Positions 44,594 through 54,399 of a stretch of DNA of 64,000 nt are shown piece by piece. The DNA comes from an uncultured Treponema sp. GTDB taxonomy: Bacteria > Spirochaetota > Spirochaetia > Treponematales > Treponemataceae. Position 1 is the first letter of the stretch. Every line of letters begins with the position of its first letter. Made by a program: the position numbers and the translations under genes. The notes below the pieces were generated by a model, which did not search any database, had not been told where the DNA came from, and saw nothing but the letters and a program-made list of their open reading frames with translations. The stretch spans positions 186,001 to 250,000 of the forward strand of contig NZ_CAKVAM010000003.1 in assembly GCF_934725225.1 (NCBI RefSeq), read 5' to 3'.

Positions 44594-45598
44594 ATGCTGA
44601 GTATAATAACAAAGGCAAAAGATTTATTAAAAGAAAATAAGCAGAAAGAATTCTTTGATAAATTAGCAGCATACATTCGCTATATATTTCTTTCTATATG
44701 GTTTAAATGCACTTTAAAGGAGACAGCTCCAGAACTAAAAAAGGTAAACAAGAACTGGATTATTTACACGTACCTAAAGCATAAGTATTCAAATTTTCTA
44801 AAGAAATATGAGATAAAGAAAAATAATTCGCACGAATATTCGGATATAGTCTGGTGGTGCTGGTTTCAGGGAGAGGAAAACGCTCCTGATATTGTAAAAG
44901 CCTGCCTTGAAAGCGTCCGCAGGAATATGCCGGATAAAAAAATAAATGTAATCACCGAATCAAATATGTGGGATTATGTTTCCATGCCTGACTTTATAAA
45001 AGAAAAATATAAAAAAGGAATTATTTCGCGAACGCATTTTTCGGACTTGCTCAGGCTTGAGCTTTTGATAAATTACGGCGGAACTTGGATTGACTCGACA
45101 GTTTTATGTACAGCAGCACCAAAATATGCCTTTAACATTCCTCTGTTTGCATTTAAGACAAATGAAAAAAACGACCCGGCAACAGCTGCACAAAATTGGT
45201 TTATGTCAGCAGAAAAGAACAATCCGATTCTGCTTCTTACAAGAGATTTACTTTTTCAATATTGGAAAGTCAATAATTCAACAATCCACTATTTTATTTT
45301 CTATTTCTTTATGAAACTCGCTGCAGAAAAATATAAAGAAGATTGGAATTCAATTCTGTTCTTTTCAGATGTTCCGCCTCATATTATGCAACGCGAGCTT
45401 TTTTCAGAATATTCAGAAGAACGCATGGAACAGCTAAAACGAATGTCCGACATACATAAGCTCACTTATAAATTCAAGAAAGACTCTGACCTTCAAAAAG
45501 AAAATACAATTTACAAGAAAATAATTGAGGAATATAAAACTCAAGCTGATAAAAGCAGTGTTGTAAAAATCAACGGGGGGGGTACAAAAGTAGAGTAA
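44594..45598 (+). CDS. Capsular polysaccharide synthesis transferase (Caps_synth/GT32-like)
   Basis: A 334-aa transferase. IVWWCWFQGEENAPDIVKACL, RTHFSDLLRLELLINYGGTWIDS is the Caps_synth (GT32-like) core with the DxD-type SDLLR...GGTW region. It adds a sugar to a surface polysaccharide. The C-terminus contains G8 (45575-45582). As written it ends NGGGTKVE at TAA 45596-45598; with 9 G it would extend 16 residues further and stop at TGA 45640-45642, overlapping ATG 45639 of the next gene. Confidence 0.85.
   Translation: MLSIITKAKDLLKENKQKEFFDKLAAYIRYIFLSIWFKCTLKETAPELKKVNKNWIIYTYLKHKYSNFLKKYEIKKNNSHEYSDIVWWCWFQGEENAPDIVKACLESVRRNMPDKKINVITESNMWDYVSMPDFIKEKYKKGIISRTHFSDLLRLELLINYGGTWIDSTVLCTAAPKYAFNIPLFAFKTNEKNDPATAAQNWFMSAEKNNPILLLTRDLLFQYWKVNNSTIHYFIFYFFMKLAAEKYKEDWNSILFFSDVPPHIMQRELFSEYSEERMEQLKRMSDIHKLTYKFKKDSDLQKENTIYKKIIEEYKTQADKSSVVKINGGGTKVE
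45575..45582 (+). repeat. Poly-G tract (G8) at the end of the capsule transferase
   Basis: Eight G within codons AAC-GGG-GGG-GGT. Seven G ends the frame at TAG 45591; nine G extends it to the ATGA overlap with the downstream glycosyltransferase. Confidence 0.85.
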
Positions 45599-45638
45599 TT
45601 TTTGTGTCTAAGGCGTTCTCCCATAAAGGAGAATGCGC

Positions 45639-46775
45639 ATGATTGCAATAGACACAACTTTTTTTGCCCATTCAGAAGCAAAGAGCAGAAAACTTACCTA
45701 CTCCACTTCAATCTTCACGGCTGATTTGCTGGACGCTTTTGTCCAGCTTGGAGCGGCAGGCAACTTCTGCCTTATTGTAAATTTTAACCATGTAGACTTT
45801 TTTAAAGAACGATTCCCGGCTTACAAAATTGTTGCTGCAAAATGGTGGCCGGTAACTCTTCTTTATAAACTTACAAGGGGCAAAAAGACCGCAACAAAAC
45901 TTATAAAAAAATGCGGCGCTTTCAGAAAAATTGCAGAAAAAAGCGGAGCAAAAGCAATATGGTTTCCTTATGCTATGAACGAGACTTTTGTGCGGACAAA
46001 GCTGAAGACATTCGCAACTATACATGATATTTACAGAATTCACCACGGCACACAAAAGGAAGCAGCAAAATTCACAGAGTTCATAAATGACAAAACAACT
46101 TCCCTTATAACAATAAGCAATTACACAAAAAACGACATTATAAACACAACAGGATGCAAAAAAGATATTCCTGTAATTCCAAACTCTATTGTGTTTGATG
46201 TTTCAAGACAGCAGAAAGTTCCTGGGCTTGAACAAAAAAAATATATTCTTGATTTGAATGCATATATTGAAAAGAAAAATCCAATGACCTTATTAAAGGC
46301 CTTCAATCTGATAAAGGACAAGACAGACCTAAATCTAGTATTTTGCGGCGGATACAGAGAAGATAGCATTTGGAATGGAATGCAAGAATACATGCAGGCT
46401 AACCAAATTTCAAGCCGTGTAAAGCTGCTGTTCCGTGTAAAAGACGAAGAGAGAAACTGGCTACTGGCAAATGCGGCGCTGTTTGTAACTCCGTCTTTAT
46501 TTGAAGGATTCGGCCGCACGCCTGTAGAAGCCGCAATATGCAAAATTCCAGTAATCTCAACAAAAGAAACATCCCTTTTTGAGGCAACACAAGGATTATG
46601 CAATTATGTAGAAAACGCGACAGATGAAAAGGAACTGGCAGAACTCATACTGAATATAATAGAAAATCCAGAGTCAGAAAATAAACTCATAAAAATCGCA
46701 CAAAAACTCGAAGAACGTTACAAAAAAGAAAACTGCGGTAAGCTGTACATACTTAGTTTCCGCTCCTATGTCTGA
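45639..46775 (+). CDS. GT4-type glycosyltransferase
   Basis: A 378-aa retaining GT-B enzyme. I chose ATG 45639 because AAAGGAG (45625-45631) lies 7 nt before it; ATG 45633 is only 1 nt from the site. FFAHSEAKSRKLTY opens it; the donor half has KKYILDLNAYIEKKNPMTLLKAFNLI, NLVFCGGYRED and the hallmark FVTPSLFEGFGRTPVEAAICKIPVIS with Glu pair. The last 15 residues (GKLYILSFRSYV) are unusual and may be slightly altered. Confidence 0.9.
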   Translation: MIAIDTTFFAHSEAKSRKLTYSTSIFTADLLDAFVQLGAAGNFCLIVNFNHVDFFKERFPAYKIVAAKWWPVTLLYKLTRGKKTATKLIKKCGAFRKIAEKSGAKAIWFPYAMNETFVRTKLKTFATIHDIYRIHHGTQKEAAKFTEFINDKTTSLITISNYTKNDIINTTGCKKDIPVIPNSIVFDVSRQQKVPGLEQKKYILDLNAYIEKKNPMTLLKAFNLIKDKTDLNLVFCGGYREDSIWNGMQEYMQANQISSRVKLLFRVKDEERNWLLANAALFVTPSLFEGFGRTPVEAAICKIPVISTKETSLFEATQGLCNYVENATDEKELAELILNIIENPESENKLIKIAQKLEERYKKENCGKLYILSFRSYV

Positions 46776-46795
46776 CAGCACCACGATGTGCAAGG

Positions 46796-46826
46796 CTTGA
46801 ATCAATATAATTTTATTTGATTCAAG
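46796..46826. terminator. Perfect 10-bp hairpin after the GT4 gene
   Basis: CTTGAATCAA (46796-46805) and TTGATTCAAG (46817-46826). A second perfect repeat TATAAACAA/TTGTTTATA (46843-46851 and 46865-46873) lies just before the next ATG and may be an operator. T-run after the first is weak. Confidence 0.45.
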
Positions 46827-46878
46827 TAAACAGTTTTGATAGTATAAACAACAAAAATGTGCTATTGTTTATATAGCT

Positions 46879-48504
46879 ATGGGCATATACTTAAATCCAA
46901 ACAATGCGAATTTCACAGAAACTCTTAAACGTCCAATTTTTGTTGACAAGACAATGATTTTAAGAGAATTAAATAAGTTTATTGACTCTGACAATCATTA
47001 TATCTGCGTTTCGCGGCCACGGCGGTTTGGGAAGACTGTCGCATCGAATATTATTGCCTCATACTATTCAAAAGGCTGTGATTCCAAAGAACTTTTTTCA
47101 GGATTAAAAATCAGCAGGGACAAAAGTTTTTACTCAAAGCTGAACAAATATAATTTTATAAAAATTGACCTTAACAGTGAATTCAGAAATTGCCGGATAA
47201 AGAACAATGTCCTTAATACTTTACAGGATTTTATAATAGAAGAATTTCAGGAACAGTTCCCGTCGATAAAAATCAGTAGTGGACTTTCTGTTGCACAGAC
47301 CATACAAAAAGTTTTCGACAAGACAGGCGAACAGTTTATCATTCTTATTGATGAATATGATGTCCTTGTTCGCGAACAGATAAATGGTTCTGTTTCTGAC
47401 AATCTTTTTACAGAATATCTGGACTTTTTGAATGGTTTGTTCAAGAGCGACACTTTGAAGCCTGCCATAGCGCTCGCCTATCTTACAGGAATCTTGCCTG
47501 TAGTCCGCGATAAAGTCCAATCAAAACTTAATAACTTCAGAGAATATACAATGCTAAATGCATTTGACTTGTCAGAATTTGTCGGTTTTAATTCGGACGA
47601 GGTTGAGGCATTGTGCAAAGAACACAAGATTGATTTTTCAGAGTGCAGAAGATGGTATGACGGATACAAGCTTTCAAGAAATGTGACTGATAAAAACGGA
47701 AATGTTTTAGCAATCAAATATGAAGTCTATAATCCGGAATCAGTTGTCCTGACTTTGGAAACAAAGGAATTCGGCAACTACTGGTCAAAAACTTCAAGCT
47801 ACCAGGTGATTTCAGATAGGCTTAGACAAAATTTTGACGGAACAAAAGATGCTGTAATCAGAATGCTGGGCGGCGAAAGCGTGGAGGTGGATGCCGGCTC
47901 TTATCTTAACACAATGACAGATTTCAAAAATGCCGATGATGTAATGACATATCTAATCCATCTTGGTTATCTTTCCTATGACAAAGACGAGAAAAAATGC
48001 AGGATTCCAAATGGCGAAATAAGGGATGAATGGCAAAGGGCTATTGGAGACTGCGATGAATACAAGGCAACTGACAAAATAATAAAACATTCAAGGGAAC
48101 TGCTGCAGGCAACGCTGGACGGCGAAGAAGAAATAGTTGAAAAAGCCCTAGATGAAAGCCACATTCATGTAACATCAAACAGAAGCTACAATAACGAAGA
48201 TGCGCTTCAATGCGCCATTTACATTTCATATATCTATGCCCTGAACAAATATACAATTGTAAAAGAAATGACATCCGGAAAAGGTTTTGCAGATGTCACA
48301 TTTATTCCGCTCGCACAAAATATGCCTGCGATTATTGTTGAATTAAAGCATGATAAAGACGAGCATACTGCCCTGAACCAGATAAAAGAAAAAAAATATT
48401 TTTCATCTCTTGAGCAATATTCAGGAAATTTGCTTTTTGTTGGAATAAATTACAATGAAAAGACTAAAAAACACAAATGTAAAATAGAAAAATTTAAAAA
48501 ATAA
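46879..48504 (+). CDS. PF09820-type AAA ATPase with PD-(D/E)XK domain (copy 2)
   Basis: A 541-aa relative of the protein at 40237 but clearly divergent. FVDKTMILRELN, CVSRPRRFGKT (Walker A-like, about 47-57), IILIDEYDVLVREQ (Walker B) and the C-terminal MPAIIVELKHDKDEHTALNQI give the same architecture of ATPase plus nuclease-like ExK domain. The difference between copies points to separate acquisition rather than recent duplication. Its function is unknown. An inverted repeat 9-bp arms sits 5-36 nt before the ATG. Confidence 0.83.
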   Translation: MGIYLNPNNANFTETLKRPIFVDKTMILRELNKFIDSDNHYICVSRPRRFGKTVASNIIASYYSKGCDSKELFSGLKISRDKSFYSKLNKYNFIKIDLNSEFRNCRIKNNVLNTLQDFIIEEFQEQFPSIKISSGLSVAQTIQKVFDKTGEQFIILIDEYDVLVREQINGSVSDNLFTEYLDFLNGLFKSDTLKPAIALAYLTGILPVVRDKVQSKLNNFREYTMLNAFDLSEFVGFNSDEVEALCKEHKIDFSECRRWYDGYKLSRNVTDKNGNVLAIKYEVYNPESVVLTLETKEFGNYWSKTSSYQVISDRLRQNFDGTKDAVIRMLGGESVEVDAGSYLNTMTDFKNADDVMTYLIHLGYLSYDKDEKKCRIPNGEIRDEWQRAIGDCDEYKATDKIIKHSRELLQATLDGEEEIVEKALDESHIHVTSNRSYNNEDALQCAIYISYIYALNKYTIVKEMTSGKGFADVTFIPLAQNMPAIIVELKHDKDEHTALNQIKEKKYFSSLEQYSGNLLFVGINYNEKTKKHKCKIEKFKK

Positions 48505-48522
48505 ACGCTCTGAGACAGAAGT

Positions 48523-48556
48523 ACAGCTTTCAGAATGTTATAACAAGGAAAGCTGT
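48523..48556 (+). terminator. Hairpin after the second PF09820 gene
   Basis: ACAGCTTTC (48523-48531) and GAAAGCTGT (48548-48556), perfect arms, then A-rich and T-rich bases. It also lies 49 nt after the stop of the convergent acyltransferase. Confidence 0.6.
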
Positions 48557-48604
48557 GCAAAAAAATATATATTTTTATGAAGAATGAATCATATATACAG
48601 TCTT

Positions 48605-49743
48605 TCATTCTGCACGACAAAAGCGTCTTGATAAGCAGTTTCTAACATAGCCAGCAAAGATATTTAACGGCTGTCTTATAAATAAATCTATTAGAGAACA
48701 ACAAATAAAGACAACCAAGCTAGAAGCCAATAAATACAATGGATATGCAGCGGAATCCGCAAAAGAATCACATAGCAAAATTTTATGCCAAATAAAAATT
48801 TTCAAAAATCCATTAACGTGTATAAGATAAACACCAAAAGTTGTTGACGCTATAAGGTTTATTATTCTATTAGAAAACGGTCTCAGTTTTACAAATCCGC
48901 AAAAAATAAATACAGCAGCAAGAAGAATAGGAAATTTGTTAATATTTCCAAGGAAAAGCCATTTCCTTAAAAAATCAACAGCTTTATAACTTTCCGAAAA
49001 ATAATTCAATGCGCAGTTCCATAAACCACAAAAAACGCATATTAAAAATCCAATCAGAATATTTTTGACAGGATTGCTGAATATTGCCGGATCATATTTT
49101 TTTATATAACTTGCTATAAAATAAGCAGTAATGAAATAGTAAAGATTGCTTGGATGCAACATTCCCTGCCCTGGAACAAAAGAAACAACAGTGCCCAATA
49201 TTACCATAAGCACAATTAAATAAAAATGTTTTTTTCTTTCAATCACAGATGCCAAATCATTTAGAATCGGAATAAAAAGGTAAAAAACTATATAACAAGT
49301 TGCAAACCAATTGTTTCCCATTAGAACAGGAAGAAAAGAACGAATAAGGTCTATTTTTCCAATAGGCTTTGCAGCATTAAAAAAGCCTACAGAATCATAT
49401 AAGTCTCTATCATAAAAACCTATAGTTGGGATTTTTTTGATAAAAAAGAAAACTCCTATTATTATCGAATAAAATAAAACCTGCTTCCAAATTTTTAAAA
49501 GTTTTTTTAACGAAAATGATTCTTCACACAAAAACCATGCAGAAATAAAAACAAAAAGGTAATTTCCCACGCCTCCACAAAAAGCACCTATAAAAATTGA
49601 AAAGAATTCATTAAACGTCCCCCCCCCCCGTGGAATTTAAACTGCACTCCAAAATAAACACTGTGCAAAAGCACAATCATAAACATCGCAATAATTCTCA
49701 ATAACTCGAAATTTGAATTTCTTTCCCTAATCTTTGAATTCAT
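48605..49743 (-). CDS. Membrane acyltransferase (Acyl_transf_3), out of frame at a C11/G11 tract (phase OFF as written)
   Basis: ATG 49743 has AGGAG upstream and begins MNSKIRERNSNFELLRIIAM, then FMIVLLHSVYFGVQFKFHG, the conserved first helix of acyltransferase-3 enzymes including the catalytic-type His in LLHS. After the G11 tract (minus strand of 49619-49629) this frame stops at once. The body continues in the other frame (TFNEFFSIFIGAFCGGVGNYLFVFISAWFL...) through about ten helices to the stop at 48605. Nine or 12 G would join the two parts into 379 aa. Enzymes of this kind O-acetylate or acylate surface sugars. As written the only intact product starts at 49570 and lacks the first helix. 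Confidence 0.85.
49619..49629 (-). repeat. Poly-G tract (G11 on coding strand) in the acyltransferase
   Basis: C11 on the plus strand, right after the His codon CAC of KFH. In-frame lengths are 9 or 12; the written length 11 is OFF. It is the longest homopolymer of G/C in the window. Confidence 0.9.
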
Positions 49744-49768
49744 AAAAACTCCTATAATATCTAGTATA

Positions 49769-51556
49769 GTGGATGCATATCATTATATTTACTTATATCA
49801 ATTTTTGGAATATACTTATTTAATTATGTTTTATTATCTAAAGAAGAATTCTTTTTTTCATATAAGTTTTCTTATCCTGTTTTTTATTGTGCTTGTGAAC
49901 AACGCATTTTACGGCTTTGGATGGACTGATGAAGCATTATATACGGCAACAGCAAACAGCCTTTATCATGGAAACAGACTGTTTTTTGATATATTTGAAC
50001 CGACACAGATATACTCTGTACTAGTTTATCCGCTATTTTACATTTTTGTAAAATTGACAGGTTCTACCGATGGTATTTATCTTTTTATGCGGATTGCAAC
50101 TTTAATATTGCAGTTTGCATCAAGTCTTTTTTTATATTATGTTCTTTCAAAAAAATACAGCAGAGCAATATCTCTTGTATCTTCATTGGTGCTGCTTATA
50201 TTCTCAAGGGCACAGCTTTTTGGTCCTTCTTATTATACTTTTGTGCTAATAAATTTTACAATAGCAAACATTCTTATATTCTACGTCTTTGAGCTAAATG
50301 CAAAATCAGCTTGGCTTTTTGTCTCTGGAATTTTTCATGGATTTGCAATCTTGTGCAATCCGTACCTTGTGCTGCCGTATGTTGTATTTTCATTATGTTG
50401 CGTTGTTTTGCCGTCATTACGGAAATATATAAAAAAATATATCCTTATTTGGGCAGGAACTGTTCTTGTTGGAGCGGTTTTTCTTTTTTTTGTTTTAAAA
50501 AACGGAAACACAAATGAATTTCCAGCCGCACTAACCTGTTTTTTTTCAAGTCCTGAATACTCCTCAAAAACAATACTGCAAAAAATAAAATGGCTATTAA
50601 AATTCCCACGCCTGCTTGTAACTCAGTTTATATACTTTTTGCCATTCACTGTGCTTGCGGCTGTCTCTTTATTTAAGCAAAACATAAAGGATAGAATAAA
50701 CAGCTCAAAAACTGCAAAAACAGTTCTTGTAATTTTGCTTGTTCTAAACTATACCGCACAGATATTCTTGATAGATAAAGACAATGTAACGGTAGCAGGT
50801 TTCTTTGCTTTTTCCATTTTAAGTTTAATCCTGTTCAATGGTAAAAAACTTAAAGACTTCAAAAAAGAAATTTTATACTTCCTTGTTCCCGGCCTGTCCT
50901 TAAGCTTTATGGAATGCCTGGCTTCCGACACAGGTTTTGGAGTATTTTCAATAGGAATTGCCGCCTGCACCCCATTTGCAGCAAGTCTTTATTTTGACAC
51001 GCTCTGCTCAAAATCTTTAGGCAAAACAGAAAAATATTTTTTTGCAATTCCATTATGTCTTTTAGTTTTGGGGACTCTTTATTACAGGGTAAACATGACA
51101 TATAGAGATGAACGAATTTCTCCGCACTATGTTTTTATTCCGTCTATTGAAAAAAACATTGAAAAAATAGACAAGGGACCTGCAAAAGGATTATGGACTC
51201 ATAATAAAAATAAAAAACAATATGACTCTATATATTCAATTGTAAAAAATATAAAATCAGACAAAGATGATTATTTTATGGTCTTAAAGCTTTGTCCCTG
51301 GGCATATCTTGTAAACAGCAATTTAAAGCCATTTTCAATGACAGCTTGGCGAGTTTCTGCAAATGATTTGCGTTTAAAACCATTTTTTGAAGAGTTCGGA
51401 CACCGCTTTCCAGAGCATATCCTTATTTTAAATAAAAACATTAGGGACAATAAAAATAATGAAATTGAAAAAAACTCATACTTAATAAAAGAATTAGAAA
51501 GAAGAAATTATGATTCAACAGAAGTAGACTGCGGCACGCTTTGGGAAAAAAGATAG
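49769..51556 (+). CDS. GT-C type membrane glycosyltransferase
   Basis: A polytopic protein of about 576-595 residues with roughly 11-12 helices in the first 430 residues and a soluble C-terminal domain. The first outside loop has [19 protein letters not shown] with an acidic pair as in PMT/ArnT-like GT-C enzymes, which use undecaprenyl-phosphate sugars. Start is GTG 49769 or, more plausibly, ATG 49826 ([11 protein letters not shown]), with neither having a good ribosome site; TATAAT lies at 49753. It is divergent from the acyltransferase and followed by amino-sugar genes, so it may transfer that amino sugar to the surface glycan. Confidence 0.75.
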   Translation: MDAYHYIYLYQFLEYTYLIMFYYLKKNSFFHISFLILFFIVLVNNAFYGFGWTDEALYTATANSLYHGNRLFFDIFEPTQIYSVLVYPLFYIFVKLTGSTDGIYLFMRIATLILQFASSLFLYYVLSKKYSRAISLVSSLVLLIFSRAQLFGPSYYTFVLINFTIANILIFYVFELNAKSAWLFVSGIFHGFAILCNPYLVLPYVVFSLCCVVLPSLRKYIKKYILIWAGTVLVGAVFLFFVLKNGNTNEFPAALTCFFSSPEYSSKTILQKIKWLLKFPRLLVTQFIYFLPFTVLAAVSLFKQNIKDRINSSKTAKTVLVILLVLNYTAQIFLIDKDNVTVAGFFAFSILSLILFNGKKLKDFKKEILYFLVPGLSLSFMECLASDTGFGVFSIGIAACTPFAASLYFDTLCSKSLGKTEKYFFAIPLCLLVLGTLYYRVNMTYRDERISPHYVFIPSIEKNIEKIDKGPAKGLWTHNKNKKQYDSIYSIVKNIKSDKDDYFMVLKLCPWAYLVNSNLKPFSMTAWRVSANDLRLKPFFEEFGHRFPEHILILNKNIRDNKNNEIEKNSYLIKELERRNYDSTEVDCGTLWEKR

Positions 51557-51576
51557 AAAAAAAAGGAGACTTATAC

Positions 51577-52674
51577 ATGAATGTTGCATATGAAAATTTA
51601 GCAAAATCTAATGCCATATTTATGTCGGACTACAAAAGAGCTTTTTCCGATTTTGTAGAAAAAGGCTGGTATGTACTTGGTGAACAGGTAAAATCTTTTG
51701 AAGAAGAATTTGCTTCATTTATAGGAACCAAATACTGCATAGGCGTTGCATCTGGACTTGATGCACTTATAATAAGCCTTGAGTGTTTAAAGCTTCCTAA
51801 AGGAAGTGACGTTCTTGTTCCATCAAACACCTATATAGCTTCAATTCTAGCGATAGTAAAAGCAGGTCTTCATCCAGTTCTTATTGAGCCTGATGAAAAG
51901 ACATGCAATATAAATCCTGACTTACTTGAGTCAAAACTTACACCTAAGACAAAAGCCGTACTTGTTGTTCATCTGTATGGAAAATCCTGTGAAATGGATA
52001 AAATCTGCAATTTTTGTAAAAAACATAATCTAAAACTTGTTGAAGACTGCGCTCAATCTCATGGCGCAAAATTTTGTCAAAAAATGACTGGTTCTTTTGG
52101 CGATGCAGGCGCATTTAGTTTTTATCCTACAAAAAATCTTGGAGCATTAGGTGACGCTGGTGCAATTTGTACAAATGATAAAGAATTGGCAGATATGGCA
52201 AGAGCATGGCGTAATTATGGGTCTGAAAAACATTACCACAACAAATACACAGGTTTAAATTCCAGGCTAGATGAAATTCAAGCAGCTTTTCTTAGAATAA
52301 AACTTAGGCATATTGATGAAATAACAGAAAAAAAACGTAGGCTCGCAAGTTTGTATCTTGAGGGATTAGATATAAACAAATTCCAGCTTCCTGTTGTTGA
52401 TGATAAATATTTTGATGTTTACCATATTTTTCAAATTCAAGCAAACAGAAGAGATGAGTTAAAAAGTTATTTACAAGACAATGGAATAAAAACAGAAATA
52501 CATTATCCTATTGCGCCGATAAGTCAAGAAGGATATAAAGAAATTCTCAATGCCCAGAAAGAAAAGACAGAGATTGCAGAAAAAATTGCAAATTCAGTTT
52601 TAAGTCTTCCAATATCGTTTGGAGCAACAGAAGACGAAGTCAAGTATGTTATTGATGTTATGAATAAATTTTAA
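51577..52674 (+). CDS. DegT/DnrJ/EryC1 aminotransferase (FdtB/QdtB-like)
   Basis: A 365-aa PLP enzyme that aminates position 3 of a dTDP-3-keto-6-deoxyhexose. The PLP lysine is Lys186 in [16 protein letters not shown]; earlier [15 protein letters not shown] and [17 protein letters not shown] are typical of the DegT family. ATG 51577 follows AAGGAGAC. With the FdtA-like isomerase 944 nt downstream this fits dTDP-Fuc3N or dTDP-Qui3N synthesis. No acetyltransferase (FdtC) gene and no rmlA/rmlB are in the window. Confidence 0.88.
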   Translation: MNVAYENLAKSNAIFMSDYKRAFSDFVEKGWYVLGEQVKSFEEEFASFIGTKYCIGVASGLDALIISLECLKLPKGSDVLVPSNTYIASILAIVKAGLHPVLIEPDEKTCNINPDLLESKLTPKTKAVLVVHLYGKSCEMDKICNFCKKHNLKLVEDCAQSHGAKFCQKMTGSFGDAGAFSFYPTKNLGALGDAGAICTNDKELADMARAWRNYGSEKHYHNKYTGLNSRLDEIQAAFLRIKLRHIDEITEKKRRLASLYLEGLDINKFQLPVVDDKYFDVYHIFQIQANRRDELKSYLQDNGIKTEIHYPIAPISQEGYKEILNAQKEKTEIAEKIANSVLSLPISFGATEDEVKYVIDVMNKF

Positions 52675-52683
52675 GGAAGAAAA

Positions 52684-53613
52684 ATGAAACTTTCAATTTG
52701 TATTCCAGTTTACAATGGCGCTGATACAGTTGCAGAATTGGTAAGTGAGCTTCAAAAAGTCTTTGCAGAAACAGATTTTGAAATTGTTATGACAAATGAT
52801 GGAAGTCATGACAACAGTTCAAAAGTTTGTAAAGAACTTATAGAAAAATATGGCAATATTCGTTTTATAAATTTAAGACGAAACTATGGCGAACACAATG
52901 CCGTAATGTGTTGTTTAAACTATTGTACCGGAGATTATGCTGTCATTATAGATGATGACCTTCAAAATCCTCCAGAAGAAATCTTTAAGCTTTGGAACGA
53001 AATAAAAAAAGGCTATGATGTCGTATATGCAAAATATCGCCATAAAAAGCATAACATTTTTAGAAACTTTGGAAGCAAAATAAATGATATTTTTGCAACC
53101 TGGCTTATAGGAAAGCCAAAAAACCTTTATCTTTGCAGTTTCAAGATAATAAACAGAGCCATTATAAATGAAATCATTAAATATAAAGGGCCATTTCCTT
53201 ATATAGACGGACTTATTTTGAGGGCAACGGATAATATCAGTTCTGTCTATGTTGAGCATAAATCAAGAACTTCTGGACATTCAAATTATACTCTTGGAAA
53301 ACTTATCCATCTTTGGCTTAGCATGTTTGTAAATTTTTCTATAAAGCCTATGCGAATGATGATGTCGATAGGAACATTTGTGTTACTTGCATCGCTTGCA
53401 TTTGCAGTTTATTTTATAGTGGATAAAATTCTTCATCCAGATGTGGCAAGTGGCTGGACATCGCTGGTTTGTATAATATTGTTTATCGGTGGGCTTCAGA
53501 CAATTTTCTTAGGTCTTATAGGAGAATACATTGGAAAAAATTATTTAGACCAAAACGGAACACCTCAATGGACTGTAAAAGAAGTTTTTAAATCAAAGGA
53601 AATAAAGGATTAA
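52684..53613 (+). CDS. GtrB/DPM1-like Und-P glycosyltransferase
   Basis: A 309-aa GT2 with a cytosolic N-terminal domain (SICIPVYNGADTVAELVSEL, VMTNDGSHDNSS, DYAVIIDDDLQNPPEE) and two C-terminal helices (MMMSIGTFVLLASLAFAVYF and LVCIILFIGGLQTIFLGLIG). This is the layout of GtrB/ArnC enzymes that load a sugar onto undecaprenyl phosphate. It lies between FdtB and FdtA, so the amino sugar is its likely donor. Confidence 0.9.
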   Translation: MKLSICIPVYNGADTVAELVSELQKVFAETDFEIVMTNDGSHDNSSKVCKELIEKYGNIRFINLRRNYGEHNAVMCCLNYCTGDYAVIIDDDLQNPPEEIFKLWNEIKKGYDVVYAKYRHKKHNIFRNFGSKINDIFATWLIGKPKNLYLCSFKIINRAIINEIIKYKGPFPYIDGLILRATDNISSVYVEHKSRTSGHSNYTLGKLIHLWLSMFVNFSIKPMRMMMSIGTFVLLASLAFAVYFIVDKILHPDVASGWTSLVCIILFIGGLQTIFLGLIGEYIGKNYLDQNGTPQWTVKEVFKSKEIKD

Positions 53614-53617
53614 ATAG

Positions 53618-54040
53618 ATGGCAGCAAAAGAACTTTTTAGAATGATAAATTTTAAAGATCTAGGCGATGAAAGAGGCAAACTGGTTGTCATTGAAGGAAA
53701 TCATGATATACCATTCGAAATAGCGCGTGTTTTTTACATTTATGGCTCTGATTCTGATATTATACGCGGAAAACATGCAAATCGTAATTCTGAATTTGTA
53801 CTGGTTAATGTCGCTGGAAAGTCAAAAGTAATGATAACCGATGGATATGATAAAAAAATTGTAGAACTTTCAAAACCTATGGAAGCCGTTTATATTCCAA
53901 AAATGATTTGGAAAGAAATGTATGATTTTTCAGAAGATTCAGTTCTTCTTGTTCTTTCAAATACTCATTATGATGGAAAAGAATATATCAGAGATTTTGA
54001 AGAATATAGGAAAATAATGACCGAAAATAAAAATGAATAA
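53618..54040 (+). CDS. FdtA/QdtA-like sugar 3,4-ketoisomerase (cupin)
   Basis: A 140-aa cupin. FKDLGDERGKLVVIEG, PFEIARVFYIYGSDSDIIRGKHA and FVLVNVAGKSKVMITDGY with NSTHYDGKEYIRDFEEY-like ends match FdtA/QdtA/WxcM C-terminal proteins. They turn dTDP-4-keto-6-deoxyglucose to the 3-keto isomer for FdtB to aminate. Its 3' end overlaps the next transporter by 8 nt. Confidence 0.88.
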   Translation: MAAKELFRMINFKDLGDERGKLVVIEGNHDIPFEIARVFYIYGSDSDIIRGKHANRNSEFVLVNVAGKSKVMITDGYDKKIVELSKPMEAVYIPKMIWKEMYDFSEDSVLLVLSNTHYDGKEYIRDFEEYRKIMTENKNE

Positions 54041-54395
54041 AAAACTCTCTCACCTATTCTACTTTATCCTCATGCATGCAGGTTTTTTAATCTATGCTTT
54101 CTATGCGGTGCTGGGTAAAATTGCCGCTGCAAAACAAATATTTTCTCCCACTTTTATTGGAATTTACTGTGCGGTTTTTCTAGTCCTTATAATTTATGCG
54201 ATTATATGGCAGCAAGTCCTTAAAAAAATTCCGCTTATCATAGCTACTGCCAATAAAACCATAACTATTATATGGGGAATATTATTCGGGCGTCTTTTTT
54301 TTGGAGAAAAAATAACTCCTAATATGATTATTGGCGGAGCAATTATTTTGGCAGGCATTTTGGTTTTAAGCATTGAAACACAAAGCAAAGAGTAA
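54033..54395 (+). CDS. Small DMT/EmrE-like membrane transporter, subunit 1
   Basis: A 120-aa protein with four helices, ending GKITPNMIIGGAIILAGILVL-like (KITPNMIIGGAIILAG). It resembles ArnE/ArnF and other half-size DMT transporters that flip Und-P-sugars. The second half-transporter begins 4 nt after the stop, suggesting a heterodimer. It is predicted to move the GtrB product to the outer face. Confidence 0.8.
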   Translation: MNKKLSHLFYFILMHAGFLIYAFYAVLGKIAAAKQIFSPTFIGIYCAVFLVLIIYAIIWQQVLKKIPLIIATANKTITIIWGILFGRLFFGEKITPNMIIGGAIILAGILVLSIETQSKE

Positions 54396-54399
54396 AAAT

